Translations under genes and position numbers: made by a program | Shown here: positions 1-5,770 of the stretch, in pieces | Layout of the letters: the number at the start of each line of letters is the position of its first letter | How positions within the stretch are numbered: the first letter of the stretch is position 1 | Assembly (NCBI GenBank): GCA_003233615.1 | Contig: QIMB01000013.1 | Coordinates: forward strand, 1 to 6,404 | Source: Nitrospirota bacterium | Lineage (GTDB): Bacteria; Nitrospirota; Nitrospiria; Nitrospirales; UBA8639 | Direction of reading: 5' to 3' | Length of the DNA: 6,404 bases | The notes under the pieces: generated by a model | The model's input: the letters and a program-made list of their open reading frames with translations, nothing else | Databases searched by the model: none | Told to the model about the DNA's origin: nothing

Positions 1-1
1 C

Positions 2-442
2 TTTCGCGCCAGACACCCTGCACGGCTGGTCATTCTTGGTGAGGGCCGTGAGCGACCGACTCTCGAAAAATTAGCCACCGAATTAGGTATTGCTGCTGAT
101 CTCTCCCTTCCAGGATTTGTGGAGAACCCCTATGCTTTTATGTCCCAAGCAAGCGTTTTTGTTTTATCATCAATGTTGGAAGGGCTACCCAATGCCCTGA
201 TTGAGGCCCTCGCATGCGGATGTCCTGTCATCAGTACGAATTGTCGTAGCGGTCCACAAGAAATTTTGGATAATGGAGCCTTTGGCTCATTAGTTCCCGT
301 TGGAGATGACAAGGCCTTAGCGAATGCTATCCTCCACACATTGGATCATCCACTTCCTGCAGAGCGGCTTCGAGCACGTGCCGAAGAATTTGATATCCAC
401 ACCATTGCCGAACAATATCTCCAGGCCTTACTTCCAACGTAA
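2..442 (+). CDS. Glycosyltransferase, GT4-like, C-terminal part (5' end outside window)
   Basis: The reading frame is open from the left edge (first whole codon at base 2) to TAA at 440-442, giving 146 residues, so this is the C-terminal half of a GT-B glycosyltransferase. It opens with a Rossmann strand, RLVILGEG, followed by the L.GF (LPGF) segment typical of the nucleotide-sugar domain. The family's E-x7-E motif is present as EGLPNALIE (Glu at fragment residues 60 and 68), followed by ACGCPVIST and GPQEIL. These residues normally bind the donor's diphosphate and ribose. A GTG at 119 lies inside this conserved domain and is not the true start, because homology continues upstream of it. Family members transfer a sugar from a nucleotide donor at the cytoplasmic membrane face during glycan assembly; the donor and acceptor here are unknown. 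asnB-like follows after 38 bases on the same strand, suggesting cotranscription. Confidence 0.93.
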   Translation, partial: FRARHPARLVILGEGRERPTLEKLATELGIAADLSLPGFVENPYAFMSQASVFVLSSMLEGLPNALIEALACGCPVISTNCRSGPQEILDNGAFGSLVPVGDDKALANAILHTLDHPLPAERLRARAEEFDIHTIAEQYLQALLPT

Positions 443-463
443 GCGCTCACATCTCTGACTTTT

Positions 464-470
464 GAGAGGA
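464..470 (+). promoter_or_regulatory. Ribosome binding site for asnB-like gene (supports GTG start)
   Basis: GAGAGGA lies 10 bases before the GTG at 481. It supports that GTG as the start, which is also required because the amidotransferase nucleophile must be the second codon (Cys). Confidence 0.65.
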
Positions 471-480
471 ATACCTTACC

Positions 481-2439
481 GTGTGTGGAATTTGCGGATT
501 TTTTAATCCTCATCGCCTTTCTTCCAAAGAACACATGCACGTCGTGTCACAACACATGACCGACGCTCTTGTACATCGTGGACCTGATGATGTCGGAATG
601 TGGACGGACGCAAAAACTGGAGTGGCGTTAGGGCATAGACGTCTTTCTATTCAAGACCTTTCGAGTGAAGGGCATCAACCCATGGTCTCTGCCTGTAATC
701 GTTTTGTCATGAGCTATAACGGCGAGATCTATAATTTCAGGGAATTGGGCAAACAGCTTGAAAGCCAAGGGTTCACATTCCGCGGTCATTCAGACACCGA
801 AGTGCTTCTTGGAGCCATAACTGAATGGGGCCTTGAGAAAACTCTTGAGCACATCATCGGGATGTTTGCCATTGCGTTGTGGGATAGGGAACAAGAATCC
901 TTGACCCTCATTCGAGATCCAGTTGGCAAAAAACCATTGTACTATGGATGGTGCCAGAATACATTTCTTTTTGCGTCAGAGCTCAAAGCGTTACGCACCC
1001 ATCCCGAATTTAGGCAAACGATTAATCCAGATGTTCTCGGACTCTTCATCAAATACTCCTGGGTCCCTGCGCCCTATTGCATGTATCAGGGCATTCTCAA
1101 ACTCCCACCCGGCCATCTGGTGACAATACATGCTCACAGCACATTAGAGAATACAGTTCCCCGTTCGTTTTGGTCTGCAAGAACAATTGCTGAAAATGGG
1201 GAGCACACCCCTTTTACAGGTTCATTGGAAGATGCCACAGATGCATTAGAAAAGATTTTACGAGACACCGTGGGCTGCCGGATGATCGCTGATGTCAGCC
1301 TCGGAGCCTTGTTATCCGGAGGGCTTGACTCGACGATAGTCGTCTCATTGATGCAAGCAATGAGCACTCGCCCAATCAAAACGTTTTCCATTGGGTTTTG
1401 GGAAGCACACTATAATGAAGCCGAGCAGGCCAAGGATATCGCTCGCCACCTCGGGACTGATCACACCGAACTCTATATTTCACCAAAAGATGCTCAAGCC
1501 GTTATTCCAGAACTCCCCAAAATTTACGACGAACCCTTTGCCGACTCTTCCCAAATACCAACCGTTCTTCTTTCCAAATTAGCGCGACAGGACGTGCAGG
1601 TCGCTCTCAGTGGAGATGGAGGCGATGAACTCTTTGCCGGGTATACCAAATATCCAGAATGCCTCAAACGGTGGAAAACCTGGGGAAACAGACCTCTCTG
1701 GGTTCGCCAACACATGGCGGAGGCCATGACCTCGATCGGACAAGCCGGCTGGAGTCTATTGGGGCCATCGAGAAATTCATCAACCGATGACATTCCCCAA
1801 TGGCAAAAATTTTTCGGGAGGATTGACAAAAAATCTCGGTGGATCTCTGCAATCAATTCCATAGATCTGGTTGCGCGAAGGCATGCTCGATGTCGGCGAG
1901 TGCAAGATTACGTGCACCATGCTCACGACCTGAACTCTTTGCTGACGAACTCAAAGGATTGGGCACAGGTTGTTAATCCTGTTCAAGGCATGATGCATGT
2001 AGACTTTGTCACGTTTCTTACCGATGATATTCTGGTAAAAGTTGATCGTGCCAGCATGTCTGTGGGCCTTGAAGTCCGCTGTCCGTTACTGGATATCCGA
2101 CTTGTTGAGTTTGCCTGGAGCCTTCCCATTCCCATGCGATTGAGTAAGGATAAAGGAAAAATCATCCTTCGAAAGGTCCTTGAACGATATGTCCCTCCTG
2201 AACTGACCGAACGTCCAAAGAAGGGCTTTGCTGTGCCTGTATCAGAATGGATAAAAGGGCCATTACGCGATTGGGCTGAACATTTATTGAATGAAACACG
2301 CATACGAGAACAAGGCTTACTGGAACCAGAAGCGGTGCAACGTGTGTGGCAACAACACCTTTCAGGATGGCAAGACCATGACACACTCTTATGGAGCATT
2401 CTCATGTTCCAAGCATGGCATGAAGAATACATTCAGTAG
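481..2439 (+). CDS. asnB: Asparagine synthetase (glutamine-hydrolysing), AsnB-type amidotransferase
   Basis: The product has 652 residues, normal for the bacterial AsnB family. The N-terminal class II glutamine amidotransferase domain (about 2-210) begins MCGICGF. Cys2 becomes the catalytic N-terminal residue after Met removal, which fixes the GTG start. Glutamine-site motifs follow: RGPDD (33-37), GHRRLS (51-56), YNGEIYN (79-85) and GHSDTE (102-107). The synthetase domain (about 230-600) has the ATP-pyrophosphatase loop SGGLDS (279-284), YDEPFADSS (from 349), SGDGGDE (377-383), DRASM (522-526), EVRCPLLD (531-538) and KKGFAVP (580-586). All catalytic motifs appear intact. The family reaction uses glutamine ammonia and ATP to amidate aspartate in the cytoplasm. 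In polysaccharide loci such genes are often proposed to amidate a sugar acid instead; that role is inferred from context only. One small deviation is DPVGKKPLYY (146-155), where many relatives have DR-x-G-x-KPLYY. Confidence 0.93.
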   Translation: MCGICGFFNPHRLSSKEHMHVVSQHMTDALVHRGPDDVGMWTDAKTGVALGHRRLSIQDLSSEGHQPMVSACNRFVMSYNGEIYNFRELGKQLESQGFTFRGHSDTEVLLGAITEWGLEKTLEHIIGMFAIALWDREQESLTLIRDPVGKKPLYYGWCQNTFLFASELKALRTHPEFRQTINPDVLGLFIKYSWVPAPYCMYQGILKLPPGHLVTIHAHSTLENTVPRSFWSARTIAENGEHTPFTGSLEDATDALEKILRDTVGCRMIADVSLGALLSGGLDSTIVVSLMQAMSTRPIKTFSIGFWEAHYNEAEQAKDIARHLGTDHTELYISPKDAQAVIPELPKIYDEPFADSSQIPTVLLSKLARQDVQVALSGDGGDELFAGYTKYPECLKRWKTWGNRPLWVRQHMAEAMTSIGQAGWSLLGPSRNSSTDDIPQWQKFFGRIDKKSRWISAINSIDLVARRHARCRRVQDYVHHAHDLNSLLTNSKDWAQVVNPVQGMMHVDFVTFLTDDILVKVDRASMSVGLEVRCPLLDIRLVEFAWSLPIPMRLSKDKGKIILRKVLERYVPPELTERPKKGFAVPVSEWIKGPLRDWAEHLLNETRIREQGLLEPEAVQRVWQQHLSGWQDHDTLLWSILMFQAWHEEYIQ

Positions 2440-2748
2440 TCGCGTCACAGTTTGAGGCAGCAATCATCTTTCTCCTGCATATTTCTCTGTTGAGAAACAT
2501 TACCATTCAGTGAGAAAACATCAGCTCTCAACTCTTATGCCAAAAACCCCCGCCCTCTAGATTTCATGCTACAAATGCGGTACAGTTTGGATTCACACCT
2601 ACCCCGTTTCCAAAGAACTTTCAGTCCATTTGTCCTACTCATGTTTTCAAAGTTGATCCCATATGAATACGTTTCAGCGAGAAATATCATCAAAGTCGAT
2701 GAGAGAGTTCTTCTATCCTCATAGCGTGAATATCCCGAAGGAAATGAT
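2440..2748. other. 309-base spacer between asnB-like and UDP-xylose synthase genes, no gene seen
   Basis: I see no convincing gene here. A + strand frame is open from 2494 to a TAG at 2722-2724, with ATG codons at 2566, 2575 and 2641, but it lacks a ribosome binding site and shows no recognisable motif. There is a short inverted repeat TTTCTC-TGTT-GAGAAA (2482-2497) and a near-direct repeat TGAGAAACA / TGAGAAAACA starting at 2491 and 2511. No good T-run terminator and no clear sigma-70 promoter were found, although the distance suggests the downstream gene has its own promoter. Confidence 0.5.
2737..2744 (+). promoter_or_regulatory. Ribosome binding site deciding the TTG start of the UDP-xylose synthase gene
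   Basis: GAAGGAAA contains AAGGA six bases before the TTG at 2749. The only nearby ATG (2744-2746) is out of frame and meets a stop within two codons, and the in-frame stop at 2722-2724 excludes any upstream start, so TTG is the best initiation codon. Confidence 0.7.
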
Positions 2749-3753
2749 TTGAGAATTTTGATTACAGGCGGGGCGGGATTTTTAGGTAGCCATTTATGTG
2801 ACGCACTGCTTTCAGAAGGGCACGATGTTATTGGGCTGGATAATTTCATCACAGGAAAACCGGAAAATATTGCTCATCTCCTTGGCAACTCGAACTTTTC
2901 CTTCCTCGAATATAACGTGTGTGACTTCCTCCACGTCAACGGCCCTCTTGATGCGGTCATGCATTTTGCTTCACCAGCCAGCCCACAAGATTATTTAGAA
3001 TTCCCTATCGCAACCATGAAAGTTGGGTCCCATGGAACACACAAAGCGTTGGGACTGGCCAAAGCCAAGCAGGCGCGATTTCTCTTGGCCAGCACATCAG
3101 AAGTCTACGGCGATCCTTTGGTGAATCCTCAACCCGAAACTTATTGGGGCAATGTCAATCCTATTAGCCCTCGTGGGGTGTATGACGAGGCCAAGCGATT
3201 TGCTGAAGCACTCACGATGGCCTATCATCGAGTCCATGCCCTTGACACCAGAATAGTTCGGATCTTTAATACGTATGGACCGCGCATGAGGCCCGGTGAT
3301 GGGCGGGTCGTATCAAATTTTATCGTACAAGCCATACAAAATAAACCTATTACTATCTATGGAGATGGCTCCCAGACACGCAGCTTTTGCTATGTCGACG
3401 ACTTGGTTCGAGGCATTACCAACCTTCTCTTCGCTCCACCCCATGAGCAACGCACAGACAAGCAATTTCAACGTGATGTGCAATTTGGTCGTGTACTCAC
3501 CAACCATGAGTCTGTCCATAACCCCGTAAACATCGGCAATCCTGGAGAAAGAACCATATTAGATATTGCCAAAATGGTCTTGGAGCATACACAATCGACA
3601 AGCCAAATTGAATTTCTTCAGCTTCCGATTGATGACCCGAAAGTTCGCCGTCCCAATATCGATAAAGCGACAACCTTACTGAACTGGGAACCGATGATCT
3701 CACTCGAAGAAGGCTTGGACAAAACCATCGCCTATTTCAAAACAATCCTTTAA
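2749..3753 (+). CDS. uxs: UDP-glucuronate decarboxylase (UDP-xylose synthase), extended SDR family
   Basis: This 334-residue protein belongs to the extended short-chain dehydrogenase family. The NAD-binding GGAGFLG is at 7-13 and the ribose-binding acidic residue is D31. The subfamily is named by HFASPASPQDY (72-82), TSEVYGDP (116-123), YWGNVNP (132-138), YDEAKR (145-150) and RIFNTYGPRM (171-180), the signature of UDP-glucuronate decarboxylases. Y145 and K149 are the catalytic pair, and E118 matches the active-site Glu known in this family. The enzyme oxidises UDP-glucuronate at C4, decarboxylates it and re-reduces it to UDP-xylose, a glycan precursor, in the cytoplasm. NIGNPGE (261-267) and VRRPNI (299-304) continue the usual C-terminal fold. 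One oddity is about 25 extra residues at roughly 231-256. The start is TTG; upstream in-frame DNA has a stop and no other start. Substrate identity rests on signature motifs, so a related sugar epimerase is a less likely alternative. Confidence 0.9.
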   Translation: MRILITGGAGFLGSHLCDALLSEGHDVIGLDNFITGKPENIAHLLGNSNFSFLEYNVCDFLHVNGPLDAVMHFASPASPQDYLEFPIATMKVGSHGTHKALGLAKAKQARFLLASTSEVYGDPLVNPQPETYWGNVNPISPRGVYDEAKRFAEALTMAYHRVHALDTRIVRIFNTYGPRMRPGDGRVVSNFIVQAIQNKPITIYGDGSQTRSFCYVDDLVRGITNLLFAPPHEQRTDKQFQRDVQFGRVLTNHESVHNPVNIGNPGERTILDIAKMVLEHTQSTSQIEFLQLPIDDPKVRRPNIDKATTLLNWEPMISLEEGLDKTIAYFKTIL

Positions 3754-3845
3754 CCTACAAGCGGCAGTTGAGCGCGAAAAAGCTGTGCAAGCAATTCATG
3801 TGCATAGGGAATGTAAAAATTGCGTGGTCACCTTTTGGGTGATGA

Positions 3846-3886
3846 GTCAATTTGTACATGTCCTAGGCGCGTCAAGGGGTTGTACA
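3846..3886. promoter_or_regulatory. Paired GTCAA...TTGTACA motifs, possible operator
   Basis: GTCAA-N1-TTGTACA spans 3846-3858 and GTCAA-N4-TTGTACA spans 3871-3886. The TTGTACA copies are exactly 28 bases apart, and TGTACA is itself a perfect palindrome. The pair sits about 105-145 bases before the radical SAM start, where a regulator could act. That it is a binding site is inference. Confidence 0.3.
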
Positions 3887-3975
3887 GACTTTCGTGATCC
3901 AACTGCTGTTTTTAGGTTTAAATAGACAACCGGCTAGATCTACCATCTATCTAAGAAAAACCTGTTCTTTCACGA

Positions 3976-3983
3976 TGAAGGAG
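3976..3983 (+). promoter_or_regulatory. Strong ribosome binding site of the radical SAM gene
   Basis: TGAAGGAG lies eight bases before the ATG at 3992. It is the closest match to a consensus Shine-Dalgarno sequence in the window and confirms this start. Confidence 0.8.
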
Positions 3984-3991
3984 TCACAAAG

Positions 3992-5497
3992 ATGATTTCG
4001 CATATCTGCCTCGTCACGCCACCATCCGTTTTCCTGTTAGACGAACGAGTCTTTATGACCCTTGGGATCCTGAAAATCGCTGCAGTTCTAGAAAAAGCTG
4101 GGGTCACGGTGGATATGCTGGATCTTTCCGGCGTCGAGAACTTCGAACAAGTGTTGCAGGATTATGCCGAAAGCCACAGCGCAACGTGCTATGGGCTCAC
4201 GGCCACCACACCGCAAATGCCCGCAACATCCAAGGTCCACAAAGCAATTCGTGAGGCTCAGCCAGACGCCCGCATCATTTTGGGAGGACCACATGTGACC
4301 TTAATCCATGCCGCACAATTGTATGAAAAGAAACGCAACCATGCAGGCCGTGGAACCATAGGATTCGATCAATTGTGTGACATGTTCGATGTGCTGGTCA
4401 CCGGGGATGGGGAAGAAGCTATATTTAGAGCGCTGACTGATCATCCTCCAAAATTGATTGACGGGGATGATCCCAAGTCTGAATTGTTTTTGACGAATAC
4501 ACGATTAACAGAACTGCCTTTTCCAGCCAGACACCTTCTTGATGTCAGCAGTTATCAATACGAAATTGACGGAGTCCGAGCCCTGTCCCTCATTGCCCAA
4601 TTGGGCTGTCCTTTCGGGTGCGGGTTCTGTGGGGGACGCATGAGCCCATTCTTGCGACGTATTCGCATGCGCACCTCAGAAAGCATTGTCCAGGAGATTG
4701 TCCACTTATATGAGACATACGATATCAAAGGGTTCATGTTCTATGACGATGAACTCAATGTGAACCCCAAATTCGTCGAACTCATGAACCTCATTGCCCA
4801 AACACAACAAGATCTTGGCACCGAGTTTCGCCTTCGCGGGTTTATTAAAGCCGAGCTCTTTACTGACGAACAAGCTGAGGTGATGTATCGAGCGGGATTT
4901 CGCTGGATTTTGGTCGGGTTTGAATCCGGTCACGAACGGATCCTGACGAATATCCAGAAAAAAGCGTCTCAAGCAGACAACACACGTTGCATGAACATTG
5001 CCAAGCGTCATAACTTGAAAGTGAAAGCGCTCATGTCAGTTGGGCACCCTGGAGAATCTGAAGAAACCATTCGGGCCACGAGAGATTGGCTTATCGAGGT
5101 TAAACCCAATGACTTTGACTCCACCGTCATTACGACCTATCCAGGGACACCCTACTTCGACGAAGCGGTCGAAACCCAACCTGGGATTTGGACCTACACC
5201 TATAAAAAAACTGGTGACCGCCTCCACAGTGTTGCCGTCGATTATCGTGAAACCGCCGAATATTACAAAGGCATACCGGGGGAATATACAGCCTATGTCT
5301 ACACGGACCATCTGACTTCTCCCGAGCTCGTGCGATTGCGCGACTGGCTCGAAGCTGATGTACGTCAACACCTTGGCATCCCCTATAATACGGGTGCTCC
5401 TGCGGTTCGATATGAGCATTCCATGGGACAGGGAGGCATTCCGACATCGATTCTCAGGACATCCTCTCTTCAGGTACCAGAGACGACTTCTAAATAA
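3992..5497 (+). CDS. Cobalamin (B12)-binding domain radical SAM protein, substrate unknown
   Basis: The 501-residue protein has the two-domain layout of cobalamin-dependent (class B) radical SAM enzymes. The N-terminal Rossmann-like cobalamin domain (about 1-160) starts ISHICLVTPPS and includes LDLSGVE (43-49), ATTPQMP (71-77), ILGGPHVT (96-103) and VTGDGEEAI (136-144). The usual base-off histidine motif DxHxxG is not apparent, as is frequent in this family. The radical SAM barrel (about 195-400) carries CPFGCGFC, with C206, C210 and C213 spaced Cx3Cx2C as ligands for the [4Fe-4S] cluster that cleaves S-adenosylmethionine. FYDDELNVN (250-258), GFESGHERIL (309-318), VGHPGESEET (350-359) and YPGTPYF (383-389) are typical of the fold. 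A C-terminal region of about 100 residues is unassigned. Relatives methylate unactivated carbons or phosphinates, or close rings (BchE-like, HpnP-like). The polysaccharide context suggests a sugar or lipid substrate, but this is inference. No immediate partner gene is adjacent. Confidence 0.9.
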   Translation: MISHICLVTPPSVFLLDERVFMTLGILKIAAVLEKAGVTVDMLDLSGVENFEQVLQDYAESHSATCYGLTATTPQMPATSKVHKAIREAQPDARIILGGPHVTLIHAAQLYEKKRNHAGRGTIGFDQLCDMFDVLVTGDGEEAIFRALTDHPPKLIDGDDPKSELFLTNTRLTELPFPARHLLDVSSYQYEIDGVRALSLIAQLGCPFGCGFCGGRMSPFLRRIRMRTSESIVQEIVHLYETYDIKGFMFYDDELNVNPKFVELMNLIAQTQQDLGTEFRLRGFIKAELFTDEQAEVMYRAGFRWILVGFESGHERILTNIQKKASQADNTRCMNIAKRHNLKVKALMSVGHPGESEETIRATRDWLIEVKPNDFDSTVITTYPGTPYFDEAVETQPGIWTYTYKKTGDRLHSVAVDYRETAEYYKGIPGEYTAYVYTDHLTSPELVRLRDWLEADVRQHLGIPYNTGAPAVRYEHSMGQGGIPTSILRTSSLQVPETTSK

Positions 5498-5597
5498 ATT
5501 CTTTGCGTAATGCTAAAAGGTGTATCGCGCTGGCTAGATATTCCTACAGCACAAAACCTATAGTATTGTAACTTTCCACTAAGACATCAATAAAACC

Positions 5598-5632
5598 CGC
5601 GCCCCTTTGAGGAGACGGTTGGGGTGAGGGGA
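5598..5632. repeat. Intergenic repeat fragment of the CCCTCACCCCAACC type
   Basis: Read on the - strand, the segment 5614-5631 gives CCCCTCACCCCAACCGTC followed by CTCCTCAAAGGGG. This resembles a family of short G/C-rich palindromic intergenic repeats seen in many bacterial genomes (CCCTCACCCCAACCCTCTCCC followed by a complementary arm). CCCCT at 5602-5606 can pair with AGGGG at 5627-5631. The copy looks degenerate. Assignment is from memory of the motif, not from a search. Confidence 0.45.
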
Positions 5633-5654
5633 GAATCTCACCGGATAGTCAAAA

Positions 5655-5740
5655 ATTCCCGCTGCAAGCGGACGGGACATGTAACGGATTATTACTTTAC
5701 AGTTCTCAATAGGTAATCCCGAAGTAAGCTACGGGGAATT
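5655..5740. repeat. Imperfect inverted-repeat element with two small hairpins (REP/REPIN-like)
   Basis: The 86-base stretch begins AATTCCCG and ends CGGGGAATT, so its ends are inverted copies of each other. Each end also folds on itself. At the left, CCGCT (5659-5663) pairs with AGCGG (5667-5671) around GCA. At the right, CCCG (5718-5721) pairs with CGGG (5732-5735), with an A-A mismatch, then AG/CT around TAAG. Two inverted hairpins flanking an A+T-rich centre is the plan of paired REP sequences. Whether it is repeated elsewhere in the genome cannot be seen here. Confidence 0.4.
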
Positions 5741-5770
5741 GGAGTCATTGACGAATCACAAGAGAATCCA

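Larger units (their letters stand above)
3754..3991. other. 238-base spacer upstream of the radical SAM gene
   Basis: No gene is visible. The spacer holds two weak inverted repeats after the uxs stop: GCAATT (3791-3796) with AATTGC (3818-3823), and TCACC (3828-3832) with GGTGA (3838-3842) around a TTTTG loop. Neither is followed by a T-run, so termination here is uncertain. Further on lies a repeated bipartite motif (3846-3886). A weak promoter could be TAGACA (3923-3928) with a poor -10 near 3946-3953, but I do not call it. Confidence 0.5.
5498..5770. other. 273-base spacer carrying repeat-like sequences
   Basis: No gene is visible between the radical SAM stop and the ATG at 5771. The first 90 bases are A+T-rich with no convincing terminator. 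TATAGT at 5559-5564 resembles a -10 box but lacks a matching -35. The rest is taken up by two repeat-like stretches, described separately. Confidence 0.5.

Noticed and set aside
119..442. Treating GTG at 119 as the start of a complete small protein
   Set aside because: The same frame is open to the left edge, and the upstream residues (RLVILGEG, LPGF) belong to the same glycosyltransferase domain, so the gene is cut by the window edge.
1983..2432. Minus-strand open frame of 149 codons inside the asnB-like gene
   Set aside because: It lies opposite conserved synthetase motifs (DRASM, EVRCPLLD) and is explained by the codon pattern of the sense gene.
2482..2497. TTTCTC-TGTT-GAGAAA hairpin as a terminator of the asnB-like gene
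   Set aside because: It is a six-pair, A+T-rich stem with no following T-run, so it is too weak to call.
2566..2724. Possible 52-residue + strand small protein in the spacer before uxs
   Set aside because: No Shine-Dalgarno sequence precedes its ATG (2566), the translation has no recognisable pattern, and a frame this long arises easily by chance.
2535..2852. Minus-strand open frame of 105 codons across the spacer and the start of uxs
   Set aside because: It overlaps the well-supported NAD-binding N-terminus of the decarboxylase, shows no domain or motif, and has biased composition typical of an antisense shadow.
3827..3843. Rho-independent terminator after uxs
   Set aside because: The TCACC/GGTGA stem is only five pairs plus a wobble and is not followed by a T-run.
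3923..3953. Sigma-70 promoter for the radical SAM gene
   Set aside because: TAGACA is an acceptable -35, but the -10 candidates (TCTATC, TATCTA) are poor or wrongly spaced, so the call would be a guess.
5036..5419. Minus-strand open frame of 127 codons inside the radical SAM gene
   Set aside because: It is antisense to the conserved GHPGE and YPGTPYF region and has no ribosome binding site or domain of its own.
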